NCBI RefSeq assembly: GCF_001613265.1
Contig: NZ_BDCA01000001.1
Coordinates: 186,001-250,000 of the forward strand
Length of the DNA: 64,000 nt
Direction of reading: 5' to 3'
Source of the DNA: Nocardia vermiculata NBRC 100427
GTDB lineage: Bacteria; Actinomycetota; Actinomycetes; Mycobacteriales; Mycobacteriaceae
The position numbers and the translations under genes were made by a program. Positions 41,352 to 50,392 of this stretch are shown here, in pieces; the first letter of the stretch is position 1, and every line of letters begins with the position of its first letter. The notes under the pieces were generated by a model. The model saw nothing but the letters and a program-made list of their open reading frames with translations. It ran no database searches and had not been told where the DNA came from.

Positions 41352-41593
41352 AGCCAGATCCTTCCGAAGGGTGTGGTACCTCGACATATAGCGCGGCGCC
41401 GGGCGGTATGCGGCCGCGGTCCCGCACACCGGGAGTCACGGATCCGGCGCCCGCCGCCGCACCGGGCCACGCCGGCGTGTCGTATCTCACCCCGGTCCGG
41501 CAGGTGCACGATCGTGCCGGACGGCGGGAGTAGCCTTTCTCGCCGGTGCCGGCCCGCCGGCACCGCGCTACTTCGATAACCGGGAGGTCTGCC

Positions 41594-42400
41594 ATGGCGT
41601 CGTCGCCCACATCTCGTACCGATGAGCCGCGGATCAGCTATCAACGTTTCGTAGCACTGGGCGACAGCCAGACCGAAGGCTTGTGGGACGGTGACGACGA
41701 GACGGGCCTGGGCGGCTGGGCGGACCGCTTCGCCGACCGGCTCGCGGCCGACAACCCCGGGATTCGCTACGCCAATCTCGCCGTGCGCGGTCGCCGTCTC
41801 GCCGAGGTGCGCGACGAACAACTCGATGCCGCGCTCGCGCTGGGCCCCGACCTGGTCGGCTTCTGTGCCGGCATGAACGATGTGACCGCACCTCGCGGTG
41901 ATCTGGCGCAGGCACTGGACATCATGGAGGAGCTGTACGCGAAACTCACCGCATCGGGCGCGACAGTGGTCACCACCCTGTTTCCCGACGCCCGGCTGAT
42001 CGTCCCGCTGGCCGCCCGACTGATCGGGCCACGGGTGGAACTGGTCAACGACCGGATCCGGTTGTGCGCACAGCGATACGACCTGCGCCTGGTCGACCTG
42101 TACGGCGCGGCATCGATGAGCGATCTGCGAATGTGGAGCCCGGACCGGCTGCACGGTTCGCCCGAGGGCCACCTTCGGTTCGCGCTGGCGGTTGCCGAAG
42201 CCCTCGGACTCGACGGTGCCGATCACAGTTGGGCGCAGGCACCGGAAGGAACCGAACAGCATAGGGCGGCCGGTGTGGCCGGCGAACTCGCCTGGCTCGG
42301 TGCGACCGTGCGGCCCTGGGTGTGGCGGCGACTGCGCGGACGGTCCACCGGCGACGGCCGCACCGCGAAACGTCCCGATCTGCTACCGGTCCGCGACTGA
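41594..42400 (+). CDS. SGNH/GDSL-family hydrolase
   Basis: A 268-residue esterase-like protein. Block I is ALGDSQTEG (nucleophile serine near residue 24), block II glycine in NLAVRGRRL, block III asparagine in CAGMNDVTAP, and block V DRLHGSPEGH with catalytic Asp and His. There is no signal peptide, so it acts in the cytoplasm. The ATG at 41594 has GGGAGGT upstream. The substrate could be an acyl ester or acetylated sugar. A basic C-terminal tail of about 60 residues follows the domain. Confidence 0.9.
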   Translation: MASSPTSRTDEPRISYQRFVALGDSQTEGLWDGDDETGLGGWADRFADRLAADNPGIRYANLAVRGRRLAEVRDEQLDAALALGPDLVGFCAGMNDVTAPRGDLAQALDIMEELYAKLTASGATVVTTLFPDARLIVPLAARLIGPRVELVNDRIRLCAQRYDLRLVDLYGAASMSDLRMWSPDRLHGSPEGHLRFALAVAEALGLDGADHSWAQAPEGTEQHRAAGVAGELAWLGATVRPWVWRRLRGRSTGDGRTAKRPDLLPVRD

Positions 42401-42416
42401 GCGTTGCCCCGACCTG

Positions 42417-43469
42417 CTAGTCGGCCATCGCCCGCGCGGAGTCGACCACGCTGGTCGGGATCTTGGGCAGCGCCTGCGGATGTTCACGGCCCAGCCAGGC
42501 CAGCAACTCCTCACGCACCGCACAGCGCAGCGTCCACACATCGTCCGAATTGCGCGCCGACATCGAGGCACGAACCTGGATCCCGGTGTAGGTGCTGTCG
42601 GTGACCAGCAGATTCCAGTTGCGCCGATCCCAGTCGTCCCGGGTGCAGAGATAGTCGTAGAGGTGCGAACGCAACTCGGCCACGGGGGTGTTGTTGTCCA
42701 GATACAGATACACGGTGCCGGTGATCTGCGGACCACCCTTGGACCAGTTCTCGTACGGCTTGGAATTGAAATAGGACACCGGCATGGTGAGGCGGCGATC
42801 GTCCCAGATACGCACCGTCAGGAACGACAGCGTGATCTCCTCGATGGTGCCCCACTCCCCCTCGACCACCACGGTGTCGCCGATCTTCACCGAATCACCG
42901 AATGCGATCTGCAGACCGGCCATGAGATTGCCGAGCGTGGACTGCGCCGCGACACCGGCGATGATGCCGAAGACACCGGCCGAGGCCAGCAGCGAGGTCC
43001 CCAGCGCGCGCAGATCGGGGAACAGGATCAGGATCGCCACCGCAGCCGTGGTGATCGCCAGGACCGTGGTGATGATGCGGCGGACCAGCGTGAGCTGGGT
43101 GTGCAGGCGTCGCACCCTGGCCGTGTCGATCGTGCGCCGGGCGTATTTGTCCAGCGTGTTCTCGGCCACCGCGTCGACAGCGCGCATTACCACCCAGGCC
43201 GCGGACAGGATCGCGACGGCGGCGAAGATATTGAGCACGACATCGTCGCGACTCCAGTGGATCTCTGCCAGCGGATAGGTTGCGTGCAGGGCGACCGATG
43301 CCAGAAAGATCTGCAACGGCAGATGGATACGCCGCAGCAGCCCCGGCAACCTGTTCTGTGGATGCTTCTCGGCGGTATGGCGCAGCACGCGATCCGCGGC
43401 CAACCCGATGGCGATGGTGACCGCGAGAGTGACGGCGAAAACCACCAGCGGTCTGAGTACCTCCTCCAA
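42417..43469 (-). CDS. MscS-type mechanosensitive channel
   Basis: A 350-residue membrane protein. Four or so helices occupy the first half (LVVFAVTLAVTIAIGLAADR; IFAAVAILSAAWVVMRAVDA; TVLAITTAAVAILILFPDLR), the pore helix region is TSLLASAGVFGIIAGVAAQS, and the beta domain follows with IGDTVVVEGEWGTIEEITLS and VPVSYFNSKPYENW-like MPVSYFNSKPYENW. The start is TTG, with TAGGAG 11 bases before. Such channels release solutes on hypo-osmotic shock; this one has a longer N-terminus than E. coli MscS. It is a single-gene unit. Confidence 0.9.
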   Translation of the reverse strand: MEEVLRPLVVFAVTLAVTIAIGLAADRVLRHTAEKHPQNRLPGLLRRIHLPLQIFLASVALHATYPLAEIHWSRDDVVLNIFAAVAILSAAWVVMRAVDAVAENTLDKYARRTIDTARVRRLHTQLTLVRRIITTVLAITTAAVAILILFPDLRALGTSLLASAGVFGIIAGVAAQSTLGNLMAGLQIAFGDSVKIGDTVVVEGEWGTIEEITLSFLTVRIWDDRRLTMPVSYFNSKPYENWSKGGPQITGTVYLYLDNNTPVAELRSHLYDYLCTRDDWDRRNWNLLVTDSTYTGIQVRASMSARNSDDVWTLRCAVREELLAWLGREHPQALPKIPTSVVDSARAMAD

Positions 43470-43745
43470 GGTTTTCCACTCCTAGCCACAGCTGTAGTTC
43501 CATACTTCCCCGGCCACGGTACCCGCCGTGACCGGGGCATGCATTCGCCTGGCGGTGTGCGGAATTCGACATCCGCGGTGACCTGGCACGCCGGGGCAGA
43601 GCCGGTTCGACCTCGGGGTTCGCGGGTAATCGACCCGCTCGTGCGAGGTGGGACGTAGTCGCGAATACGCCGCGTGACGCAGGCGCCGCGCCGGCCGCGA
43701 GCCTAGGCTGGAGCCAACTGATAGTTCCGGTGTGAGGCGGCTGCC

Positions 43746-44162
43746 ATGACCGATTTCGACCCCGTGGTGTTCGGACCGCCGACCGTGCGGGTGGGTACGG
43801 CCGAACGCGAGCAGGCCGCGTCCGCGCTCGGTGAGCACTTCGCCGCGGGCCGGCTCGAACTCGACGAATACGACGAACGGGTACGCCGGGCCTATTCCGC
43901 GAAAACCGCCGGCGACCTGAGCGTCTTGTTCACCGATCTGCCGCGCCCGGCACCCGCACCCGCACCGCCCGCCGAGAGCCGCCGCCCGCGGTCATTGCTC
44001 CCCGTGGCACTGGTGGCCGCGCTCGTGATCGCGGTCGTCGTGGCGCTGACCACTCACATCGTCCCCTTCTTCATTTTCCCGGCCATTCTTTTCGTGCTGA
44101 TCCGGGGTCACCAGCGGCTCGGCTTCGGCGGCGGCCGCGGCGCGCGGCGGGACCGGTTCTGA
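43746..44162 (+). CDS. DUF1707 small membrane protein
   Basis: A 138-residue protein. Residues 15-65 are the DUF1707 domain (RVGTAEREQAASALGEHF, then GRLELDEYDERVRRAYSAKT), similar in logic to SHOCT domains. A proline-rich linker leads to two hydrophobic helices (LLPVALVAALVIAVVVALTT and IVPFFIFPAILFVLIRG) and a basic tail. The family is near-exclusive to actinobacteria and its function is unknown, possibly oligomerisation at the membrane. Confidence 0.85.
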   Translation: MTDFDPVVFGPPTVRVGTAEREQAASALGEHFAAGRLELDEYDERVRRAYSAKTAGDLSVLFTDLPRPAPAPAPPAESRRPRSLLPVALVAALVIAVVVALTTHIVPFFIFPAILFVLIRGHQRLGFGGGRGARRDRF

Positions 44163-44219
44163 CCGCATGCGCAAGATCGGTCAAGCGCGGCACCTGCGGT
44201 GCCCGCCAGACTGAATCAT

Positions 44220-45137
44220 GTGACTACCGGACGTGACCGCCTGCGGGAACTGCTCGACGCCGTTCTCGACGAGGACAACAGCACCCTGACCGCGATGGCG
44301 CAGGGTGCGTTCGCTTCGCCGTATCACTTCTCCCGCCAGTTCAGCCGCGGCACCGGTGAACCCCCGGTGGCGATGCGGCGGCGCGTTCTGCTGGAACGGG
44401 CGGCCTGGCAGTTGAGTCGCGGTGGGGCGGTCACCGATATCGCGTTCGCGGCCGGTTACGACTCGGTGGAGGGGTTCAGCCGGGCCTACAGCCGCGCCTA
44501 CGGTTATCCGCCGAGTGCGACACCGGCCCGGCCACGGGCGCGGTGGTTACCGGCGGTGAACGGGATCCACTTCCATCCGCCGATGTCGCTGTGGGTGGAG
44601 GGCGAACCGAAGGGCAGGCACGACATGGATCCGACTTCCCTACTACTGCATCATGACCTGGCCGATACGCGCGACCTGCTGGAGCTGGCGGGCGCCCTGG
44701 ACGGTGAACAGTTCCACCGGGTACGTGGCAGCGGTTCGGCCCTGGCGTGGGACGGGCCCGACGATTCGATCGCCACCGTGCTCGATCGGCTGATCCGCAC
44801 CAAACAGGTATGGCTGGCATCGATCGAAGGAGCGGCGCACCCCGAACCCGGCAGCACCGACCTGCCCGAGTTACGGCAGCGCTTCGAAGCGCTCACCCCG
44901 CGTTGGCTGGAAACGGTGCAGCAGATCGACCGGCGCGGCGGATGGGGCGACACCCTCATCGACGCGCTCTGCGAGCCACCGGAAAGTTTCGTACTCGGTT
45001 CGGTGATCGCGCACGTACTCACCTATTCGGCCTATCGGCGACTCCTGGTCCGGCAATGGATCGACAGCGAACTCCCCGGCGACACACCGGAACACGACCA
45101 CGGCGACCCGATCATGTGGTTGCGCGAGAGAGGATGA
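44220..45137 (+). CDS. AraC-type DNA-binding domain fused to a DinB-like domain
   Basis: A 305-residue protein. The first 105 residues are an AraC double helix-turn-helix: LTAMAQGAFASPYHFSRQFS and VTDIAFAAGYDSVEGFSRAY then GYPPSATP. The remainder is a DinB-like bundle with LLLHHDLADTRDLLELAG near residue 145, a RLIRTKQVWLASIEG helix and SVIAHVLTYSAYRRLLVRQW with histidines for metal. The fusion suggests a metal- or thiol-sensing regulator. GTG 44220 is chosen; GTG 44199 gives a 7-residue longer form. It is followed 2 bases later by the DHFR-like gene, its likely target. Confidence 0.88.
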   Translation: MTTGRDRLRELLDAVLDEDNSTLTAMAQGAFASPYHFSRQFSRGTGEPPVAMRRRVLLERAAWQLSRGGAVTDIAFAAGYDSVEGFSRAYSRAYGYPPSATPARPRARWLPAVNGIHFHPPMSLWVEGEPKGRHDMDPTSLLLHHDLADTRDLLELAGALDGEQFHRVRGSGSALAWDGPDDSIATVLDRLIRTKQVWLASIEGAAHPEPGSTDLPELRQRFEALTPRWLETVQQIDRRGGWGDTLIDALCEPPESFVLGSVIAHVLTYSAYRRLLVRQWIDSELPGDTPEHDHGDPIMWLRERG

Positions 45138-45139
45138 CA

Positions 45140-45682
45140 ATGACCGGCACCGTCTACTACACAGCCACCACTCTGGACGGCTTCATCGCCACTCCCGACC
45201 ACCGGCTCGACTGGCTGCTCACCCGCGATGTCGACAACAACGGGCCGATGGGATACGACGACTTCATCACCGATATCGGCGCGATGGCCATGGGAGCGAG
45301 CACATATCAGTGGATCGTGGACAACGAGCCCGAGATGGCGTGGCCCTATTCCGTGCCGACCTGGGTGTTCACCCATCGGACCTTCCCGGCACGCAGCGAC
45401 GGCGCCGACATCCGGTTCACCCGGGATCCGGTTCCGGCCGTCCACCGACAGATGGCCGCGGCCGCCGATGACCGGCGTAGCTGGATCGTCGGCGGTGGCG
45501 ATCTGGCCGGACAGTTCGCCGATCACGGCCTGCTGGACGAGGTGTGTGTATCGATCGCGCCGGTCACGCTGGGCGCCGGTAAACCGCTACTGCCGCGGAA
45601 GGTGGAGTTGCGGCTCACCGAGCTGGCACAGAATCGTGAATTCGCCTGCGCCCGTTACGATGTGGTTCGGGATGCGGGATAG
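45140..45682 (+). CDS. RibD C-terminal/dihydrofolate reductase-fold reductase
   Basis: A 180-residue protein. TGTVYYTATTLDGFIATPDH is the start of the family's NADPH-binding core, GAMAMGASTYQWI is the middle motif, and SWIVGGGDLAGQFADHGLLD, then VTLGAGKPLLP are the C-terminal motifs. The fold reduces pteridine- or pyrimidine-type substrates with NADPH; small actinobacterial members are mostly of unknown function. The second of two close ATGs is chosen because GAGAGG stands 6 bases before it. It forms an operon with the AraC-DinB gene. Confidence 0.88.
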   Translation: MTGTVYYTATTLDGFIATPDHRLDWLLTRDVDNNGPMGYDDFITDIGAMAMGASTYQWIVDNEPEMAWPYSVPTWVFTHRTFPARSDGADIRFTRDPVPAVHRQMAAAADDRRSWIVGGGDLAGQFADHGLLDEVCVSIAPVTLGAGKPLLPRKVELRLTELAQNREFACARYDVVRDAG

Positions 45683-45699
45683 ACCGGAGGGGAACGCAC

Positions 45700-46512
45700 T
45701 CACGACCGCGTAGCGGTGACCACCACGGTGACATACGGCATCGTGAAACTCCCGCCCAGTTCGTCTATCGCCGCCCCGACACCGGCGAGCACCTGGTCGA
45801 CGACCTCGGCGGGAGCCCGGGTCAAGGTGCCCTGAGTCGGCATCTGATCCAGCCATTCGTCGCGTGAGTAGCGCTTCTGCCAGTCGAAATGCCACTGGTG
45901 CACGGCACCGAAGCCACCCGCTTCGCCGATGCCGTCAGCGGCGGCGGCGAAGAGAGACTGGTACCCCTGCATCGCAGAACCGGGATGGGCGGGGATGTGG
46001 AAATCCGAATCCGGGAGCAGGCGGCGGTAGACGGCGGCGAACGCCTCGGCCACCGCCTCCGGCAGCTGGAAGACGTGCCAGAACAGCGCCAGCCGGCCGG
46101 ACGGCCGCAGTACCTGTGCGGCCCGAGCGGCGCCCGCGACCGGATCGATCCAGTGCCAGGCCGTCCCGGCCACGACCGCATTGAAGGTGCGGCCCGCGGG
46201 CTCCCATTCCTCGAATCTGGCGATCTCGACGTCGAGCCCGTCCCGCCGGGCGAACTCCACCATTCGGGCGTCGGGTTCGACGCCCAGCACCTCACATCCG
46301 GCCGCCCGGAACTGGCGTGCCTCGATACCGGTTCCGCAGCCGACGTTCAGATAACGCGGTCCGGGACTCTCGGCCACGATCCGGTCGATCATCGGTTGCG
46401 GGTAGTGCGGCCGGGTCCGGTCGTAGCGCTCTGCATCGACGCCGAACGATTCGCCGATACGGCGGCGCGCTTCGGCCGAGGGCGGGGAGGGAGTCGGCTG
46501 TGTGGAGGACAT
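45700..46512 (-). CDS. Class I SAM-dependent methyltransferase
   Basis: A 270-residue methyltransferase of the Methyltransf_11 type. AERYDRTRPHYPQPMIDRIV and YLNVGCGTGIEARQF are the opening and SAM motifs, with EVLGVEPDARMVEFARR as acidic loop, AWHWIDPVAGAARAAQVLRP and GRLALFWHVF following. These resemble actinobacterial trans-aconitate-methyltransferase-like proteins. Two operator-like palindromes lie just upstream, so it is tightly regulated. The gene converges on the DHFR-like gene with 17 bases between. Confidence 0.88.
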   Translation of the reverse strand: MSSTQPTPSPPSAEARRRIGESFGVDAERYDRTRPHYPQPMIDRIVAESPGPRYLNVGCGTGIEARQFRAAGCEVLGVEPDARMVEFARRDGLDVEIARFEEWEPAGRTFNAVVAGTAWHWIDPVAGAARAAQVLRPSGRLALFWHVFQLPEAVAEAFAAVYRRLLPDSDFHIPAHPGSAMQGYQSLFAAAADGIGEAGGFGAVHQWHFDWQKRYSRDEWLDQMPTQGTLTRAPAEVVDQVLAGVGAAIDELGGSFTMPYVTVVVTATRS

Positions 46513-46542
46513 GCAGCCACGGTAGGCCCGAACCCTTTCTTC

Positions 46543-46588
46543 GTCAACCAGTGGTTGACTAAGCTGAAAAAGTCAATGAGCGGTTGAC
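46543..46588. promoter_or_regulatory. Twin GTCAA-N7-TTGAC operators
   Basis: Two copies of GTCAA-N7-TTGAC occur at 46543-46559 (extended to GTCAACC-AGT-GGTTGAC) and 46572-46588. They are 29 bases apart start to start, in the promoter region of the methyltransferase gene at 45700-46512. Two equal sites imply cooperative binding of a dimeric repressor that is not encoded next door. Confidence 0.65.
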
Positions 46589-46598
46589 CAGTTAATGC

Positions 46599-47678
46599 TC
46601 ACCGCCCCCAGGCCAGGGTGATACGGGTGGTCGCGAGAAAGTCGGCAGTCAGCTCGCGCAGCGCCAGGAATTGCCCGCCGGTCCCGTATTTCCTTCGCAG
46701 ACTGCCGAAATCGGTGAAGGCCGCCGCGGCGGCGATCTGATTGGAATCGGGGATGCGAGTGGGGAACAGACGTGGCAGCGTGCGGTTCTCCTGCAGAATA
46801 TCGAGCGTGGTGCGATGCACGGCCGAGGAGCGGCGGTACTTGGTGACGACCACGCCGAGTTCCTCGAGCGGCGCACCCCACCGGGCGGCGAGATGGCGCA
46901 GATGCGCCTGCACCGGCGGAATTCCGTAGGTGGACATGATGTCCGGAATGGTGGGGATCAGGTAGCCGTCGGACAGTCGCAACCCATTCTGGGTGATCGG
47001 CCCGAGGTTCGGCGGGCAGTCGACGAGGACGTAGTCGTAGTCCTCCAGCACACTCGACAGGGCGCGTGCCAGCACCACGGTGGGCTCGCACTGGCGCAGG
47101 CCGGGCAGGTCGTCCTGGAGTGCAATGAGTTTCGGCGAGGCGGGTAACAGGTCGACCGAGGTCACCGCATCCATCGCAGAAACCCGGTGGCAGATCAGCG
47201 ATCGGATGTCGGGCACCGGCCGCTGCCCCAGCGCGGCCCGGAACACCTCGGCGAGGGTGTGTCCGGTGGAATCCAGCTCCACGGCCCGGTTCTCACCGAC
47301 CATCATCGCGGTCAGATTGGCCTGCGGATCCAGGTCGACCAGCAACACCCGCTTGTCGAATTCGGCGGACAGGATCTCGGCCAGCGCGGCCGTGGTGGTG
47401 GTCTTACCGACGCCACCTTTCAGATTGAAGGTGGCCACGACGTATGGGCGTGAACGCCCGGGACTGCCACCGGCCTCCCAGATTCGTTGCGGCCGTTCCA
47501 ACTGCAGGACGCGGCCACCACGCACACGCCCCAGCCAGTTGAAGCCGTCGTCCTCGGTGACGGCGACCGGCCCAGCACTGCGCACGGCAGGGCTTCCGTC
47601 GGCCGGACCTGCGTGCTGTCCGGGTATCGCCTCGCTTCGCAACTCCACCAGCCCGAGACCCTCCATTCGCACAGCCAT
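46599..47678 (-). CDS. Orphan ParA/Soj-family ATPase
   Basis: A 359-residue protein. The deviant Walker A is NLKGGVGKTTTT (residues 85-96) with the signature lysine; RVLLVDLDPQANLT is the A-prime motif and YVLVDCPPNLG the Walker B. An 80-residue N-terminal extension of unknown role precedes the ATPase. ParA proteins position DNA or protein cargo along the nucleoid. No parB gene or parS cluster is adjacent, so this is not the chromosomal or plasmid partition locus. ATG 47678 is chosen; longer forms have no support. Confidence 0.88.
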   Translation of the reverse strand: MAVRMEGLGLVELRSEAIPGQHAGPADGSPAVRSAGPVAVTEDDGFNWLGRVRGGRVLQLERPQRIWEAGGSPGRSRPYVVATFNLKGGVGKTTTTAALAEILSAEFDKRVLLVDLDPQANLTAMMVGENRAVELDSTGHTLAEVFRAALGQRPVPDIRSLICHRVSAMDAVTSVDLLPASPKLIALQDDLPGLRQCEPTVVLARALSSVLEDYDYVLVDCPPNLGPITQNGLRLSDGYLIPTIPDIMSTYGIPPVQAHLRHLAARWGAPLEELGVVVTKYRRSSAVHRTTLDILQENRTLPRLFPTRIPDSNQIAAAAAFTDFGSLRRKYGTGGQFLALRELTADFLATTRITLAWGR

Positions 47679-47767
47679 CGGCACGGTTCGGTACACAGTA
47701 GTAATCGACACGCTATGTGGCAGTGCGCGACACCTATCCGATACCTGGAATTCGGTGTTCGCGCAGT

Positions 47768-48460
47768 TCAGCCCGTCGCAGGATCGGTAAATTCGGTGTG
47801 CCCCAGTGTGTCCGGAACTACCCGAGGGCCCGAATATCCCGATGCGTCCGGATCGGGTGCGGAGCTCGGACCCCCCGACGAGCCCGCTCGCTCCTGCGCA
47901 CCGGCACGCGTCCGGAGCGACAAGTATCCCGGCGGTACCGCGTCGACCAGCCAGACGCCGTTGTCGGTGCGGTGGAACATATGCCCCGCGCGGTACATCC
48001 GGTCCGCCGCGACCTCGAAGATCACCGGTACGCCGTGCCGAGCCCCCACCGCGCGCGCGGTCTCGCGATCCGCGGACAGGTGCACCGCATGACGGCGCAT
48101 CGGCAGCAATCCCTCGGCACCGATCACCTCCACCAGATGTTCCGCGGTGCCGTGGTAAAGCAGCCGCGGCGGCTCGACCGGCGCGTACCCGAGTTCGACC
48201 GGAATCGAATGCCCCTGCCGCGCCCGGATCGCCGTACCGGACTCGTCGAATTCGTAGCGCTGCTTGTTGTTTCGTGCGACGACAGCGTCCAGCTCCGCGC
48301 GCGACAGCGGCGAGCCGGCCGCATTCGCCTGCCGCAGCAGGATCTCCACCGGCACCCAACCGGCGCCGTCCGGTTGCAGGCCGATGCGCTGCGGATGGTG
48401 GCGCAACCACGTGGCCAGCTGCTTCGACAGCCGGACCAGATCTCGATCGTTCATAGCCAT
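47768..48460 (-). CDS. kptA: RNA 2'-phosphotransferase, Tpt1/KptA family
   Basis: A 230-residue protein. The N-terminal KptA signature is LSKQLATWLRHHPQRIGLQP and GWVPVEILLRQA, with the catalytic Arg-His pair in LRHH; the second domain has LLYHGTAEHLVEVIGAEGL, HAVHLSADRETARAVG and GVPVIFEVAADRM, the NAD+-binding fold. Tpt1 removes an internal RNA 2'-phosphate onto NAD+. The last 40 residues are a proline/glycine-rich tail not found in the core family. ATG 48460 and 48454 are both possible. Bacteria lack the eukaryotic splicing substrate, so the role is repair or RNA/ADP-ribose chemistry. Confidence 0.88.
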   Translation of the reverse strand: MAMNDRDLVRLSKQLATWLRHHPQRIGLQPDGAGWVPVEILLRQANAAGSPLSRAELDAVVARNNKQRYEFDESGTAIRARQGHSIPVELGYAPVEPPRLLYHGTAEHLVEVIGAEGLLPMRRHAVHLSADRETARAVGARHGVPVIFEVAADRMYRAGHMFHRTDNGVWLVDAVPPGYLSLRTRAGAQERAGSSGGPSSAPDPDASGYSGPRVVPDTLGHTEFTDPATG

Positions 48461-48516
48461 ACGACCTGAACATTGGCACGGAACGAGCCCCGGACGCCAC
48501 CCAGTAACCTAAGCCC

Positions 48517-50022
48517 ATGACAGCTGTTGCAGATCGTTCACTCGGCCCGGAACTGGCACGTACCGAGAGCATCGGCCCCGATGCCGACGTTCTCGTGATC
48601 GGACTCCTGTCCACCGACGACGGTCCTGCGATCGCCGCGGCCGATATCTTCGATTCCGCACTCGACGTCGCCACCCGTGAGGGACTGCTCGCGGCACTGC
48701 TGGCAGTCGGCGCGAAGGGGAAGGCGGAGGAGCTGACCCGGATCCCGGCACCGGACGGGCTCGGCGCGACCAGTGTGCTGGCGGTCGGACTGGGTGCGCC
48801 CGACCGCGTGGACGCCGAGCAGATCCGCACCTCGGCCGGGGTCGCGGCACGGTCGCTGGCCGGTGTGGGTACCGCGGTGACCACACTGTCCGGACTGGAC
48901 CTGGGTGCGGCCGCGGAGGGTTTCTACCTGGGCGCCTACACCTTCACCACCTACAAGTCCGACAAGTCGGCCAAGCCCGGTGACCAGCCGTTGCAGCGCG
49001 TCGAATTCCTCGTCCCCACGGCCGATGCCGGTGCCGAGGAACTGACCCGCGCGCAGGCGATCGCCGAGGCCGTCGCCACCGCACGCGATTTCGTCAACAC
49101 ACCTCCGAACGACCTGTTCCCCGCCGAATTCGCCGACCGCGCCGCCGAATTGGCGGGCACGCTGGGACTCGACGTCGAAATCCTGGACGAGAAGCACTTG
49201 GCGGAGGCCGGCTTCGGCGGCATCGTCGGCGTCGGCAAGGGATCCTCGCGTCCGCCGCGGTTGATCCGCATCACCTACTCCGGCGGCGACCGGAAGGTCG
49301 CGCTGATCGGTAAGGGCATCACCTTCGACACCGGCGGTATCTCGATCAAGCCGGCCGCCGGCATGGAGAACATGACCTCCGATATGGGTGGGGCGGCTGC
49401 CGTCATCGCGACCACACTGGTGGCGGCGCGGCTGGGCCTGCCGATCACGGTCACCGCGACGGTGCCGATGGCCGAGAACATGCCCTCGGCCACCGCCCAG
49501 CGTCCCGGCGACGTGCTGACCCAGTACGGCGGCACCACCATCGAGGTCGTCAACACCGACGCCGAGGGCCGGCTGATCCTCGCCGATGCCATCGTGCGAG
49601 CCGGCGAGGACGATCCGGACTACCTGATCGACGTGGCGACCCTCACCGGCGCGCAGATGGTGGCGCTCGGCACCCGCACCCCGGGAGTGATGGGCACCGA
49701 GGAGTTCCGGGACCGGGTGGCGCGGCTGTCACAGGGTGTCGGAGAGAACGCGTGGGCGATGCCGTTGCCCGCGGAACTGCGCGCCGATCTGAACTCCAAG
49801 ATCGCCGACATGGCCAACGTCTCCCCGCACCGCTGGGGCGGAATGCTGGTCGCCGGAACGTATCTGAAGGAGTTCGTGCCCGAGGGCGTGCAGTGGGCCC
49901 ACATCGACGTGGCCGGGCCCGCCTACAACACCGGTGGCCCGTTCGGTTACACCGGTAAGGGTGGCACCGGAGTGCCGGTTCGCACGCTGGTTGCCGTGCT
50001 GAGCGATATCGCCGGCGAATAA
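48517..50022 (+). CDS. pepA: Leucyl aminopeptidase
   Basis: A 501-residue M17-family zinc aminopeptidase. The N-terminal regulatory domain is about residues 1-170; the catalytic domain starts near [10 protein letters not shown] and carries [15 protein letters not shown] with the metal lysine and aspartate, and the family signature [12 protein letters not shown] near residue 347. It removes N-terminal residues from peptides in the cytoplasm. In mycobacteria the homologous gene (pepB) also lies just before the E2 component gene, so this is conserved synteny. A large hairpin follows the stop. Confidence 0.95.
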   Translation: MTAVADRSLGPELARTESIGPDADVLVIGLLSTDDGPAIAAADIFDSALDVATREGLLAALLAVGAKGKAEELTRIPAPDGLGATSVLAVGLGAPDRVDAEQIRTSAGVAARSLAGVGTAVTTLSGLDLGAAAEGFYLGAYTFTTYKSDKSAKPGDQPLQRVEFLVPTADAGAEELTRAQAIAEAVATARDFVNTPPNDLFPAEFADRAAELAGTLGLDVEILDEKHLAEAGFGGIVGVGKGSSRPPRLIRITYSGGDRKVALIGKGITFDTGGISIKPAAGMENMTSDMGGAAAVIATTLVAARLGLPITVTATVPMAENMPSATAQRPGDVLTQYGGTTIEVVNTDAEGRLILADAIVRAGEDDPDYLIDVATLTGAQMVALGTRTPGVMGTEEFRDRVARLSQGVGENAWAMPLPAELRADLNSKIADMANVSPHRWGGMLVAGTYLKEFVPEGVQWAHIDVAGPAYNTGGPFGYTGKGGTGVPVRTLVAVLSDIAGE

Positions 50023-50023
50023 C

Positions 50024-50065
50024 CTGCGCGACGCCGGGGGGTTACTCCCCCGGCAGGTCGCGCAG
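50024..50065. terminator. Bidirectional hairpin after pepA
   Basis: GCCGGGGG (50033-50040) pairs with CCCCCGGC (50047-50054), and the outer arms CTGCGCGAC (50024-50032) and GTCGCGCAG (50057-50065) extend the stem with a small interior loop. It overlaps the last codons of the convergent 116-residue gene. Confidence 0.65.
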
Positions 50066-50392
50066 TTCCGCCTCCAGGGCACGTTTGCGCTCGATGCGCT
50101 TGCGGGCGTCGTGGTCGCGCATGCGTTGCGGGTACCCGGTGCGCGCGGCGTCGTAGACGGGAATCTTCAGGCGGCTCGCCAGCTGCCGGGCGCCGCGCTC
50201 ACCGACGACGCGCCGCGTCCATTCCCCATCGGCGGCGACAAGGACTGCTGTGACATCGGTCACCGCAGTTTTCGGTTCGATGAACGCCTCCACGCCGGCG
50301 TGGGTGCGCACCCAGTCGGCGAGATAACGAGCATCCGCAGCCTCCGGACCGGCGCTTGCGCTGCCGCGGCGGAAACGATCGAGCAACCCCAC
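50042..50392 (-). CDS. Conserved hypothetical protein of 116 residues
   Basis: It begins MGLLDRFRRGSAS, a basic amphipathic start, and has a compact alpha/beta middle (YLADWVRTHAGVEAFIEPKT; VTAVLVAADGEWTRRVVGER) followed by KIPVYDAARTGYPQRMRDHD and a long charged helix. It has no membrane segment and no known catalytic motif. It is convergent with pepA and diverges from the E2 gene; similar short proteins are found next to this block in related actinobacteria, but the function is unknown. Confidence 0.75.
   Translation of the reverse strand: MGLLDRFRRGSASAGPEAADARYLADWVRTHAGVEAFIEPKTAVTDVTAVLVAADGEWTRRVVGERGARQLASRLKIPVYDAARTGYPQRMRDHDARKRIERKRALEAELRDLPGE

Noticed and set aside
46599..48884. 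A single 761-codon open frame on the minus strand
   Set aside because: The first 400 codons run across KptA and antisense to the pepA start with random composition; ParA homology starts near 47678.
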